A stretch of DNA of 64,000 nt from the NCBI RefSeq assembly GCF_002837145.1, contig NZ_NWMV01000027.1, forward strand, positions 1 through 64,000, in the 5' to 3' direction. A program made the translations under genes and the position numbers. The stretch is from Macromonas nakdongensis (GTDB lineage Bacteria > Pseudomonadota > Gammaproteobacteria > Burkholderiales > Burkholderiaceae_C). The notes beneath the pieces are model-generated. The model searched no databases and was not told the DNA's origin. It saw nothing but the letters and a program-made list of their open reading frames with translations. Below, in pieces: positions 49,579 through 56,214 of the stretch (positions within the stretch are counted from its first letter, which is position 1; the number at the start of each line of letters is the position of its first letter).

Positions 49579-49667
49579 GGTGGTGTGTGTAGAGCGTGGT
49601 TGAAAGTGCCGCCATCGTAGGCCCTGCTCAGCCCGCCCGCAAACGAAAAATTTTGGGCCAGATATGA

Positions 49668-49684
49668 GCATTTGTGCGAAATGC
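49668..49684. promoter_or_regulatory. Palindromic operator between gcdH and its LysR regulator
   Basis: GCATTTGTGCGAAATGC is a perfect 6+5+6 inverted repeat with the size and AT-flank of a LysR-family box. It lies 19 bases before the LysR gene and 89 before gcdH, so one bound regulator could control both. Confidence 0.65.
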
Positions 49685-49703
49685 CGTGTAGGCTGGGCGT
49701 GCC

Positions 49704-50618
49704 ATGCGACGCAAACTGCCCTCCACCCAAGCCCTGAACTGCTTTGAAGCCGCTGCCCGGCACCAAAGCTTCACCCGCGCCGCGCAGGAATTGAACCTGA
49801 CGCAAGGCGCCGTGTCGCGCCAGGTGGCGGTGCTGGAAGACTTCTTGGGCGTGCCGCTGTTCCGCCGCACCCAACACGGCATGGTGCTGACGCCCGCCGG
49901 CACCGACTACGCCCGCCACGTGCGCCAGCGCCTGGACGCGCTGGAACGCGACGCGGTGGAACTGATGGGCCGGCGCGGGCAGGGCGACAGCCTGACCCTG
50001 GCCGCCGTGCCCACCTTCGCCACCCGCTGGCTGATTCCGCGCCTGCACGGCCTGGCCGCCGAACAGCCCGATCTGCTGGTGCATTTCGAGACACGCACCC
50101 GCCCCTTCTTGTTCACCGACACCGGCATCGACGCCGCCATTTGGGCCGGCACGCCCCAGCAACTGCAGCAATGGGCCGGCACCCAGGCCACCCATTTGAT
50201 GGACGAAGACGTGCTGCCCGTGTGCAGCCCGCGCCTGCTGGCGGGTGGGGCCGAGGTGGCGCCCGACGCCCTGGCCCACATGCCCCTGCTGCAACAAGCC
50301 ACCCGGCCCGAGGCGTGGCGCCAATGGTTCGACGCGCAAGGCGTGGACGCGCCCCGCGCCATGGCCGGGCCAAGGTATGAGCTTTTTTCGATGCAAGCCG
50401 CCGCCGCTATCAGCGGCCTGGGCGTGGCGCTGATGCCCACCCTGCTGGTGCAGGACGAATTGGCCAGCGGCGCGCTGGTGGTGGCGTGCGCGCGGCCATT
50501 GAAAGCGCAACGGGCTTATTACCTGGTGCAGCCGCAGGTGGCCGAAAGGCCGGCGTTGGCGGTGTTCCGCGAATGGGTGTTGCGGCAGAGCGAAACCGAC
50601 CCCGGTGTTGCGGTATAG
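49704..50618 (+). CDS. LysR family regulator, GcdR-like
   Basis: A 304-residue LysR regulator with an N-terminal HTH ([51 protein letters not shown], residues ~5-57) and a periplasmic-binding-type effector domain starting near [19 protein letters not shown]. This N-terminus belongs to the GcvA-like branch of the family. Its divergent position next to gcdH and the palindrome between them suggest it activates glutarate/glutaryl-CoA genes in response to glutarate or a CoA ester; inferred from context. The visibly AT-richer accessory region begins directly after its stop. Confidence 0.9.
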   Translation: MRRKLPSTQALNCFEAAARHQSFTRAAQELNLTQGAVSRQVAVLEDFLGVPLFRRTQHGMVLTPAGTDYARHVRQRLDALERDAVELMGRRGQGDSLTLAAVPTFATRWLIPRLHGLAAEQPDLLVHFETRTRPFLFTDTGIDAAIWAGTPQQLQQWAGTQATHLMDEDVLPVCSPRLLAGGAEVAPDALAHMPLLQQATRPEAWRQWFDAQGVDAPRAMAGPRYELFSMQAAAAISGLGVALMPTLLVQDELASGALVVACARPLKAQRAYYLVQPQVAERPALAVFREWVLRQSETDPGVAV

Positions 50619-50680
50619 TGGTGTCAGAAAAATCAAATGCCCGGCCCGCGTGCGCGGAGATGGGTTATAGCCGTTGGTGA

Positions 50681-50703
50681 CCGGGGCGAATGCTCCGGGT
50701 TTT
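50681..50703 (+). terminator. Terminator after the LysR gene
   Basis: A 7-bp stem (CCGGGGC / GCTCCGG with one G-T pair, loop GAAT) followed by GTTTT. Confidence 0.55.
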
Positions 50704-50750
50704 GCACACGATGAGGTGTGCTATTGGCTTGGCATACGAGGGAGGATGCT

Positions 50751-50812
50751 TTGATATACGCCGATCTTTTAAATGAGTGTACGCCGCATGCTGCGTATGC
50801 TGCAAGTTAGGC
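50751..50812 (+). other. attI-like core site with a 19-codon leader ORF
   Basis: A GGAGG (50741-50745) precedes TTG 50751, which opens a 19-codon ORF (MIYADLLNECTPHAAYAAS). Its stop TAG lies inside the integron-type core site GTTAGGC (50806-50812). Class 1 attI sites have the same layout: a short ribosome-bound leader ORF (ORF-11) whose AGT-TAG end forms the cassette insertion point. A partial hairpin, TACGCCGCATGCTGCGTA, sits just before the core site. It could instead be the right half of a worn attC. No integrase gene is adjacent. Confidence 0.4.
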
Positions 50813-50882
50813 CTATTGGGTCGGAGTGCCCATCAGATATATCGATCAATTCATGGTGCTCATTCTTTAGCGTTGAGGAAGT

Positions 50883-51524
50883 ATGATGAAAGATACCCTA
50901 CGTGGCTCAGAAATCATAAACATTATGCGTTCTGATTTACTAGTTAGCGTAGGAAAAGAGTATTTAGAGCTTGGGGTAGACGCAGCGCTTGAGTCGGGTT
51001 TTCTTCGGGACATCCCAATTGTAAGCAGTGTTGTTGGGCTATTTGGCACGATTGGCTCCGTAAGAGATCAGCTACTCGCGACGAAACTTCTTCGCTTTTT
51101 GGGTCAGCTTTCGAAAATTCCGCAAGAAGATAGAATCGAAATGGTGGATAAGCTGAATGAGGACGACAAATTCTCTGGAAAAGCAGGCGCGGCGATATTG
51201 GAGATCATCGACAGGATGGAAAGCCAGATGAAGCCTGAGTTGGCTGGAAAATGCTTCGCAGCATACGTGAGGGCTGAAATTTCTTTTGAGGAGCTTCGCC
51301 GACTCTTGTTTGCGCTTGAGAGAATTCCATCCTTTGATATAGAAAAATTGGCAGACTTCTCGACTATTGCCATCGAGGATTCGCTAAAGATGGACGAGTC
51401 GCTTCTTCTTGCTTTCGTAAATGCTGGGTTAGGTAAGAACAATGGTGGCTTCGGTGGTGGCGCGATTGTCCCAACCAATCTATGTCAAACATTCGTGCGT
51501 CTTGGCTTGACCTCATTACCCTAG
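50883..51524 (+). CDS. Unknown helical protein (cassette gene 1)
   Basis: A 213-residue protein I do not recognise. A GAGGAA site precedes the first of two adjacent ATGs. Residues ~40-62 (FLRDIPIVSSVVGLFGTIGSVRDQ) form one hydrophobic, Gly-containing helix that may enter a membrane. The rest is charged and mostly helical (LLRFLGQLSKIPQEDRIEMVDKLNEDDK, then ILEIIDRMESQMKPELAGKCF), ending in a Gly-rich patch GGFGGGAIVPTNLCQTFVRLGL. Codon use is much AT-richer than the neighbours. Bounded by a GTTAGGC core site on the left and an attC on the right, it looks like a mobile cassette gene. A toxin, pore-forming or defence role is conceivable but unproven. Confidence 0.7.
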   Translation: MMKDTLRGSEIINIMRSDLLVSVGKEYLELGVDAALESGFLRDIPIVSSVVGLFGTIGSVRDQLLATKLLRFLGQLSKIPQEDRIEMVDKLNEDDKFSGKAGAAILEIIDRMESQMKPELAGKCFAAYVRAEISFEELRRLLFALERIPSFDIEKLADFSTIAIEDSLKMDESLLLAFVNAGLGKNNGGFGGGAIVPTNLCQTFVRLGLTSLP

Positions 51525-51638
51525 AACTTAATGAATGAAATTTTTTTCAACAGCTGAGCCGATGATTTCCGAGCGTCCAATGAGCCGTTCTTTGCGCGGG
51601 TTTACACATGAAGTGCAACACCGTGCCTTCGCTCGTCA

Positions 51639-51757
51639 GCCTAACTGTAAGGTCAACGTAATCGCTAACAGCGGCAATGCCTTCGGCATTTTATTGGCCG
51701 CTGTTGGCGCCTTTCGCCCCCTCGGGGCTCCGGCGCCAGTTAACTAATTCGTTAGGC
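51639..51757 (+). other. attC recombination site (integron cassette)
   Basis: A 119-nt imperfect palindrome. The outer core sites are GCCTAAC (51639-51645) and GTTAGGC (51751-51757). Inner boxes GTCAAC and GTTAAC follow after 6-base spacers. Between them are two stable hairpins, GCTAACAGCGGC/GCCGCTGTTGGC (51664-51708) and a GGCGCC/GGCGCC stem with inner CCCC/GGGG (51706-51737). This is the architecture of long attC sites in chromosomal integrons, placed after a plus-strand gene as expected. An ORF crossing it is not real. Confidence 0.75.
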
Positions 51758-51801
51758 TGATCAGATTATTGTCATATCTATTATTTTGCCAGGAGGTTTT
51801 C

Positions 51802-52440
51802 ATGCGCAGCTTAGTTCTTGCTTTTCTGTTTACACTTCTCGTTGGGTGTGCAACCGTCGAAACGAAAGTTTCTGCTTTTCATGAACTAGAGCAGTCGTTA
51901 TCTGGGGTGACCTATACGCTCATACCAACTAAGGAGCAGGAAGGTAGTCTTGAGTTTCAATCCTATGCAAAGCTTGTTATGGCCGAGCTTGATAAACGAG
52001 GCATGATCGAAGCCCCGCTTAATCAGGCAAAGCTTGCAATTTTTATGTCATATGGAATAGATGATGGCAAACAAGTTATTTCGTCTTACCCAATATTTGG
52101 CCAGACCGGATCAAGCAGTTCGTACACGACTGGAAGAATCACGTCATACGGAAATACCGCGTCTTATAGCGGAACAACCTATAAAACCCCAACCTATGGC
52201 GTCGTTGGCTCTGGAACCAGCACCTCTACTATTTTTAGTCGCTACTTGCATATTGATATTATCGATGTTATAAAATCTGGTAATGGGAAGATACATAAAG
52301 TCTATGAGGGTAAAGCTGTTAGTTCTGGATCAAGTGATCAGCTTGCGCCTGTTATGCCGGCAATCGTGCGGAGCGTATTTGAAGATTTTCCTGGCAAGAG
52401 TGGAGCATTCAGAACAAGTCGGCAACCTTTCGATGAATGA
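51802..52440 (+). CDS. Putative lipoprotein (cassette gene 2)
   Basis: A 212-residue exported protein of unknown function. It begins MRSLVLAFLFTLLVGCATVE: a signal peptide with lipobox LLVGC, so it is probably a lipoprotein with acylated Cys16. The mature part has DUF4136-like text (YKLIP-type TYTLIPTKEQEGSLEFQSYAKLVMAELDKRGM). An unusual low-complexity stretch rich in Ser, Thr, Tyr and Gly follows (residues ~105-145), and then YLHIDIIDVIKSGNGKIHKVYEGKA. ATG 51802 has AGGAGG upstream; the frame opens earlier at 51769. AT-rich codon use and its place directly after attC mark it as a cassette gene. Confidence 0.75.
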   Translation: MRSLVLAFLFTLLVGCATVETKVSAFHELEQSLSGVTYTLIPTKEQEGSLEFQSYAKLVMAELDKRGMIEAPLNQAKLAIFMSYGIDDGKQVISSYPIFGQTGSSSSYTTGRITSYGNTASYSGTTYKTPTYGVVGSGTSTSTIFSRYLHIDIIDVIKSGNGKIHKVYEGKAVSSGSSDQLAPVMPAIVRSVFEDFPGKSGAFRTSRQPFDE

Positions 52441-52447
52441 GCGCGGA

Positions 52448-52496
52448 ACCTAACAATACACTTTAATTTGCGCTCCCCTTGTACTTTACGCTAGAT
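52448..52496 (+). other. Degenerate attC-like remnant
   Basis: ACCTAAC (52448-52454), 8 bases after cassette gene 2, resembles a left core site. The best right partner is GCTAGAT (52489-52495), which pairs poorly. It may be a truncated or decayed attC. Confidence 0.25.
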
Positions 52497-52499
52497 CTC

Positions 52500-53054
52500 A
52501 TGGGGCAATTTAGCAATTTCGAAACTCCGAAAACGAAAATCGCTACCGCCCAAGCAACGCTTGGACTTGCAGTACGCATTAATGCAGCAGTCGTGTCTGG
52601 GCGAATTCGGAGTACTCTCTATGAGCGAGACGTGACGATCGTCACCGGAGGTAATGATCTTCTTCTGCCGCGAAACTATCTTGCGGGCCGCCAGGATCTG
52701 CTCGATGGTACGCAGAACTTGGTGATCATGGCGTTGGGAGCCTCAGCGCTGACTCTGGATGAAACACTCGATGAGGTGTTCGGAAAGCCTGACTCCGACC
52801 CCGATCCGAGTCGCCACGGGTTACGGATCATGGTCAACCAACTTCGTAACGCTTTCGCGCACAATCCTTGGCGACCCCGTTGGGTTATCCGGCCAAAGTA
52901 CCGCTCCGCTTATCTTGTCGAATTAGGAACTACGATCCTCACTACGTTCAACGCCACAAGCCTTAACGGTGAGGGTGTGAAGCCGGAAGACGTTGGGGGC
53001 TTGGAGTCATGGATAAAGGTGCTGCAGTACTGTGAAGGTATTGTCCCAGCGTGA
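52500..53054 (+). CDS. Unknown protein with an RNAFAH (HEPN-like) motif (cassette gene 3)
   Basis: A 184-residue soluble protein I cannot assign. Near residue 119 it has LRNAFAHNPWRPRW, which matches the R-x4-H signature of HEPN ribonuclease domains inside a helical context. The N-terminal part (TKIATAQATLGLAVRINAAVV) and NLVIMALGASALTLDETLDEVF are helical. HEPN proteins often act in toxin-antitoxin or antiphage systems, but this motif alone does not prove that. ATG 52500 was chosen; an in-frame TTG at 52479 has no RBS. It lies between a weak attC-like site and the repeat cluster at the edge of the AT-rich island. Confidence 0.65.
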   Translation: MGQFSNFETPKTKIATAQATLGLAVRINAAVVSGRIRSTLYERDVTIVTGGNDLLLPRNYLAGRQDLLDGTQNLVIMALGASALTLDETLDEVFGKPDSDPDPSRHGLRIMVNQLRNAFAHNPWRPRWVIRPKYRSAYLVELGTTILTTFNATSLNGEGVKPEDVGGLESWIKVLQYCEGIVPA

Positions 53055-53226
53055 GGAGTAAAATCTGTCAACCGTATTTATTGCGTCATGCGGCTAAAGG
53101 CCCGTCATCTCATTCTGTGTCTATAGCCATATCCTGCAACGGTTCGGTTTACTCAAACGTTAACCCGTATGAATCGAATTTAGGCTGCCAGCTGTGAGAA
53201 GGGCTTTTTCGCCTCCTCAGGCAAAG

Positions 53227-53283
53227 TGTCGTAAAAAACCTTATGCGACAAATAAAGTGTCGCGAAAGCATGTTTCTGCGACA
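53227..53283. repeat. Cluster of alternating TGTCGC/GCGACA inverted repeats
   Basis: Four 6-base units alternate in orientation within 57 bases: TGTCGT (53227), GCGACA (53245), TGTCGC (53258) and GCGACA (53278). The last two extend to GTGTCGC / GCGACAC. They lie at the right edge of the AT-rich island, just before the gabT terminator. Stacked short inverted repeats of this kind occur at the ends of some mobile elements; no recombinase gene is present. Confidence 0.7.
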
Positions 53284-53288
53284 CCAAT

Positions 53289-53320
53289 AACGACAAAGGC
53301 CCTCGCGGGCCTTTGTCGTT
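53289..53320 (-). terminator. Terminator after gabT
   Basis: A perfect 14-bp stem (AACGACAAAGGCCC / GGGCCTTTGTCGTT) with a 4-base loop, 24 bases past the gabT stop. The T-run is short on the minus strand. Confidence 0.75.
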
Positions 53321-53344
53321 TCCGTCTTCGGGGCAACCGAAGCC

Positions 53345-54652
53345 TCAACCCTTCGCCGCCTTCAACGCCTCACCCATGATGGCCAGCCCCTCGTCCAGCA
53401 GCGCGTCGCTGGCGGTGATGGGCACCAGAATGCGGATGACGTTGGCGTACACGCCGCACGACAGCAGCACCAGGCCGCGCTTGAGCGCCTCGGCGCAGAC
53501 GCGCTTCGTCAGGTCGGCGGCCGGCTTGTCGTGGTCGCCGCCTTCAAACAGTTCGATGGCGATCATGGAGCCCAGGCCGCGCACGTCCTGAATTTCCACG
53601 TTCTGCTGCGCCAGGGCGCGCAGGCCGGCCTTCAGGCGTTCGCCCACGGCGTTGGAGCGGTCCAGCAGTTGCTCTTCTTCAAACACGTCCAGCACGGCCA
53701 GCGCGGCGGCGCAGGCCAGGGGGCTGCCGGCGTAGGTGCCGCCCAGGCCACCGGGCAGGGGCTTGTCCATCAGCTCGGCCTTGCCGATCACGGCCGACAG
53801 CGGGAAGCCTCCCGCCATGCTCTTGGCCATGGTGATGAGGTCGGGCGCCACGCCCCACTGCTCGCAGGCCAGCCAGGTGCCGGTGCGGCCGGCGCCGGTC
53901 TGCACTTCGTCGGCAATCAGCACAATGCCGTGCTTGTCGCACAGCGCGCGCAGGGCCTGCGCGAATTCGGGTGGGGCCACGTAGAAGCCGCCTTCACCTT
54001 GCACCGGCTCCAGAATGATGGCGGCCACGCGCTCGGCCTCCACGTCGTATTTGAAGATGTGTTCCACCGAACGCATGGCGTCGGCCACGCTCACGCCGTG
54101 CAGCGGGTTGGGGAATTCTGCGTGGTAAATCTCGGCCGGGAAGGGGCCGAAGCCCGCCTTGTACGGGGCCACTTTGCCGGTCAGCGCCATGCCCAGCAGC
54201 GTGCGGCCGTGGAAGCCGCCGCCAAAGGCGATGACGGCTTGGCGCTTGGTGGCGGCACGGGCAATCTTGACGGCGTTTTCCACTGCCTCGGCGCCGGTGG
54301 ACAGGAAGTAGGCCTTCTTAGGGAAGTTGCCCGGCGCCTTGGCGATCAGGCGCTCGGCCAGTTCCACATAGGGTTCGTAGGCCACCACCTGGAAGCAGGT
54401 GTGGTGGTACTGGTCCAGTTGGGCCTTCACGGCTTCCACGATCTTGGGGTGGCGGTGGCCGGTATTGAGCACCGCAATGCCGCCGGCAAAGTCGATGTAG
54501 CGGCGGCCTTCCACGTCCCAAATCTCGGCGCCTTCGGCGCGCTCGGCAAACACCTCGTAGGTTTGGCCCAGGCCGGCGGGCAGGGCGGCGCGGCGGCGTG
54601 CCATCAGGGTGGCGTTGGTTTTGGCTTCGGTGACGTTGGGGTCGCGGTGCAT
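53345..54652 (-). CDS. gabT: 4-aminobutyrate aminotransferase
   Basis: PLP enzyme that transaminates GABA with 2-oxoglutarate to succinate semialdehyde. The 435-residue class III aminotransferase has YIDFAGGIAVLNTGHRHPKIVEAV, STGAEAVENAVKIARAAT, AFGGGFHGRT, the PLP-Asp region LIADEVQTGAGRTG and the Schiff-base Lys in TMAKSMAGGFPLSAVIG. ATG 54652 (MHRDPNVTEAKTN) was chosen over 54709, since the extra frame enters the promoter. It is divergent from the MocR-type regulator, with three shared operator-like boxes between them. Its partner gabD is in the pot-type operon. Confidence 0.95.
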   Translation of the reverse strand: MHRDPNVTEAKTNATLMARRRAALPAGLGQTYEVFAERAEGAEIWDVEGRRYIDFAGGIAVLNTGHRHPKIVEAVKAQLDQYHHTCFQVVAYEPYVELAERLIAKAPGNFPKKAYFLSTGAEAVENAVKIARAATKRQAVIAFGGGFHGRTLLGMALTGKVAPYKAGFGPFPAEIYHAEFPNPLHGVSVADAMRSVEHIFKYDVEAERVAAIILEPVQGEGGFYVAPPEFAQALRALCDKHGIVLIADEVQTGAGRTGTWLACEQWGVAPDLITMAKSMAGGFPLSAVIGKAELMDKPLPGGLGGTYAGSPLACAAALAVLDVFEEEQLLDRSNAVGERLKAGLRALAQQNVEIQDVRGLGSMIAIELFEGGDHDKPAADLTKRVCAEALKRGLVLLSCGVYANVIRILVPITASDALLDEGLAIMGEALKAAKG

Positions 54653-54697
54653 GGGGGTGGGCTCCTGTGGGGTGGTTGGGCGCTGTGGCCAGGTTGA

Positions 54698-54782
54698 ACT
54701 GTAGGCCACCCGGTTGGCCCGCTAACATATACAGACGGACCGGTGCCGCCGACACACTGTGCAGCCCGACCGACCTGTACAG
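54698..54782. promoter_or_regulatory. Divergent gabT/mocR promoter region with three-box array
   Basis: ATATACAG (54727-54734), CTGTGCAG (54757-54764) and CTGTACAG (54775-54782). A minus-strand -10 candidate TACAGT (54698-54703) lies 24 bases from the first box. The 11-mer ACATATACAGA and CCGACACA are also shared with the pot-type operon promoter. Likely binding sites of the adjacent MocR/GabR-type regulator. Confidence 0.65.
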
Positions 54783-54800
54783 TCCAACCCGAATGCCTTC

Positions 54801-56201
54801 ATGTTCACCCTAGACCCGCAAAACACCACCCCGCTCGTCATGCAGATCGTGGAAGGGTTTCGGGACCTGATCGAGTCGGGAGCGTTGCGCCCGGGGGCCA
54901 AGGCGCCGTCCATCCGCCAGTTTGCGCACGCGCACGGGGTGAGCGTGTACACCGTGGTCGATGCCTACGACCGCCTGGTGGCGCAAGGTTTTTTCGTGTC
55001 GCGTCCGCATTCGGGGTTTTTTGTGCGGCGCCGCGAGGTGCGCACCAACCTGCCGGGGCAGCCGGGGACGAACTACAACTTCGACTCGATGTGGTACCTG
55101 CGCCGCGTCTTCGAAAACCGCAAGCTGCGCATGAAGCCGGGTTGCGGTTGGCTGCCGGGCGAGTGGCTGTTTGAAGAAGGCTTGCGCCGCAGCCTGCGCA
55201 GCCTGGCGTCGGAGCCGGTGGACCTGGGGGGCTACGGCGAGCCCAAGGGTTTTTTGCCCCTGCGCCAGCTGGTGCGCGACCTGCTGGCCGAGCAGGAGAT
55301 CGTGCTCGGGGCCGACCAGGTGCTGCTGACCAACGGCTCCAGCCAGGCCATGGACATGGTGGCGCGCCGCATGGTGCAGCCCGGTGACGCGGTGCTGGTG
55401 GACGAGCCCGGTTACCCCAATCTGTTGTTTTCGCTGCGTTTCCTCGGGGCCCGGTTGATCGGCGTGCCGCGCACGCCCAGTGGTTACGACCTGGCCGCCC
55501 TGGAGGAACTGGTGCTGGTGCACCGGCCCAAGGTGTTTTTCACCCAGCCGCGGCTGCAGAGCCCGACCGGTTCGGTGGCGCACCTGGCGCACCTGCACCG
55601 CGTGGTGCAACTGGCCGAGCGCTACCAGTTCATGGTGGTGGAAAACGACATTTACGCCGACCTGGACCCGGACCCGCGCCCCTCGCTGGCCAGCCTGGAC
55701 CAGTTGCAGCGGGTGGTGTACATCAGCAGCTTTTCCAAGACCATTTCCCCCAACCTGCGCGTCGGCTACGTGGCCGCCCACCCCGATGTGCTGGAAGACC
55801 TGGCCCAGCTGAAGATGATCTCGGGCCTGACCTCGTCCGAATTCTCCGAGCGCCTGGTCTATGGCGCGCTGATCGACGGCCGCTGGCGCAAGCACCTGCG
55901 CGGTTTGCGCGAGCGGCTGGCCCAGGCGCACCAGCGCGTGGCCGACCGGCTGGAGGGCCTGGGTTTCGAGCTGTTTGCCGAGCCCAAGGCAGGCATGTTC
56001 CTGTGGGCGCAGCACCCGCGCATCGCCAACGCCACGGAGCTGGCCTACCAGGCGGCGGAGCAGGACATCCTGCTCGGCCCTGGGCACCTGTTCAGCACCG
56101 ACCTGGCGCCAACGCCGTGGATGCGCTTCAACGTCGCCTTCAGCGCCGACGACGACCTGTGGGACTTTCTGCGCCGGGCCACGGCGGGGGTGCCTATTTG
56201 A
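54801..56201 (+). CDS. MocR/GabR-type regulator (GntR HTH fused to an aminotransferase fold)
   Basis: A 466-residue PLP-dependent regulator. The N-terminal GntR winged helix (LVMQIVEGFRDLIESGALRPGAKAPSIRQFAHAHGVSVYTVVDAY, residues ~10-60) is followed by a linker and a class I aminotransferase-like domain. The latter has VLVDEPGYPNLLFSLR, VENDIYADLDPDPRPSL and the PLP Lys in SSFSKTISPNLRVGYV (near residue 313). Such proteins sense an amine or amino acid through PLP; GabR senses GABA. ATG 54801 was chosen; a GTG at 54759 would lie within the operator boxes. Its divergence from gabT and the copy of its sites before the pot operon suggest it controls both. Confidence 0.92.
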   Translation: MFTLDPQNTTPLVMQIVEGFRDLIESGALRPGAKAPSIRQFAHAHGVSVYTVVDAYDRLVAQGFFVSRPHSGFFVRRREVRTNLPGQPGTNYNFDSMWYLRRVFENRKLRMKPGCGWLPGEWLFEEGLRRSLRSLASEPVDLGGYGEPKGFLPLRQLVRDLLAEQEIVLGADQVLLTNGSSQAMDMVARRMVQPGDAVLVDEPGYPNLLFSLRFLGARLIGVPRTPSGYDLAALEELVLVHRPKVFFTQPRLQSPTGSVAHLAHLHRVVQLAERYQFMVVENDIYADLDPDPRPSLASLDQLQRVVYISSFSKTISPNLRVGYVAAHPDVLEDLAQLKMISGLTSSEFSERLVYGALIDGRWRKHLRGLRERLAQAHQRVADRLEGLGFELFAEPKAGMFLWAQHPRIANATELAYQAAEQDILLGPGHLFSTDLAPTPWMRFNVAFSADDDLWDFLRRATAGVPI

Positions 56202-56214
56202 GCCGGGCGCCGGC

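Noticed and set aside
51535-51747. 70-residue ORF after cassette gene 1
   Set aside because: It reads through the attC palindrome; composition and position are explained by the recombination site.
52061-52273. 70-residue ORF inside cassette gene 2
   Set aside because: Out-of-frame within a gene that has a clear RBS and lipoprotein signal.
53159-53185. Possible right end of another attC (GTTAACC, then ATTTAGGC)
   Set aside because: The core heptamers deviate from consensus and no paired left half could be found upstream.
50619-53344. Integron integrase, transposase or recombinase gene in the island
   Set aside because: Both strands were read for tyrosine-recombinase or DDE motifs; none of the open frames carries them.
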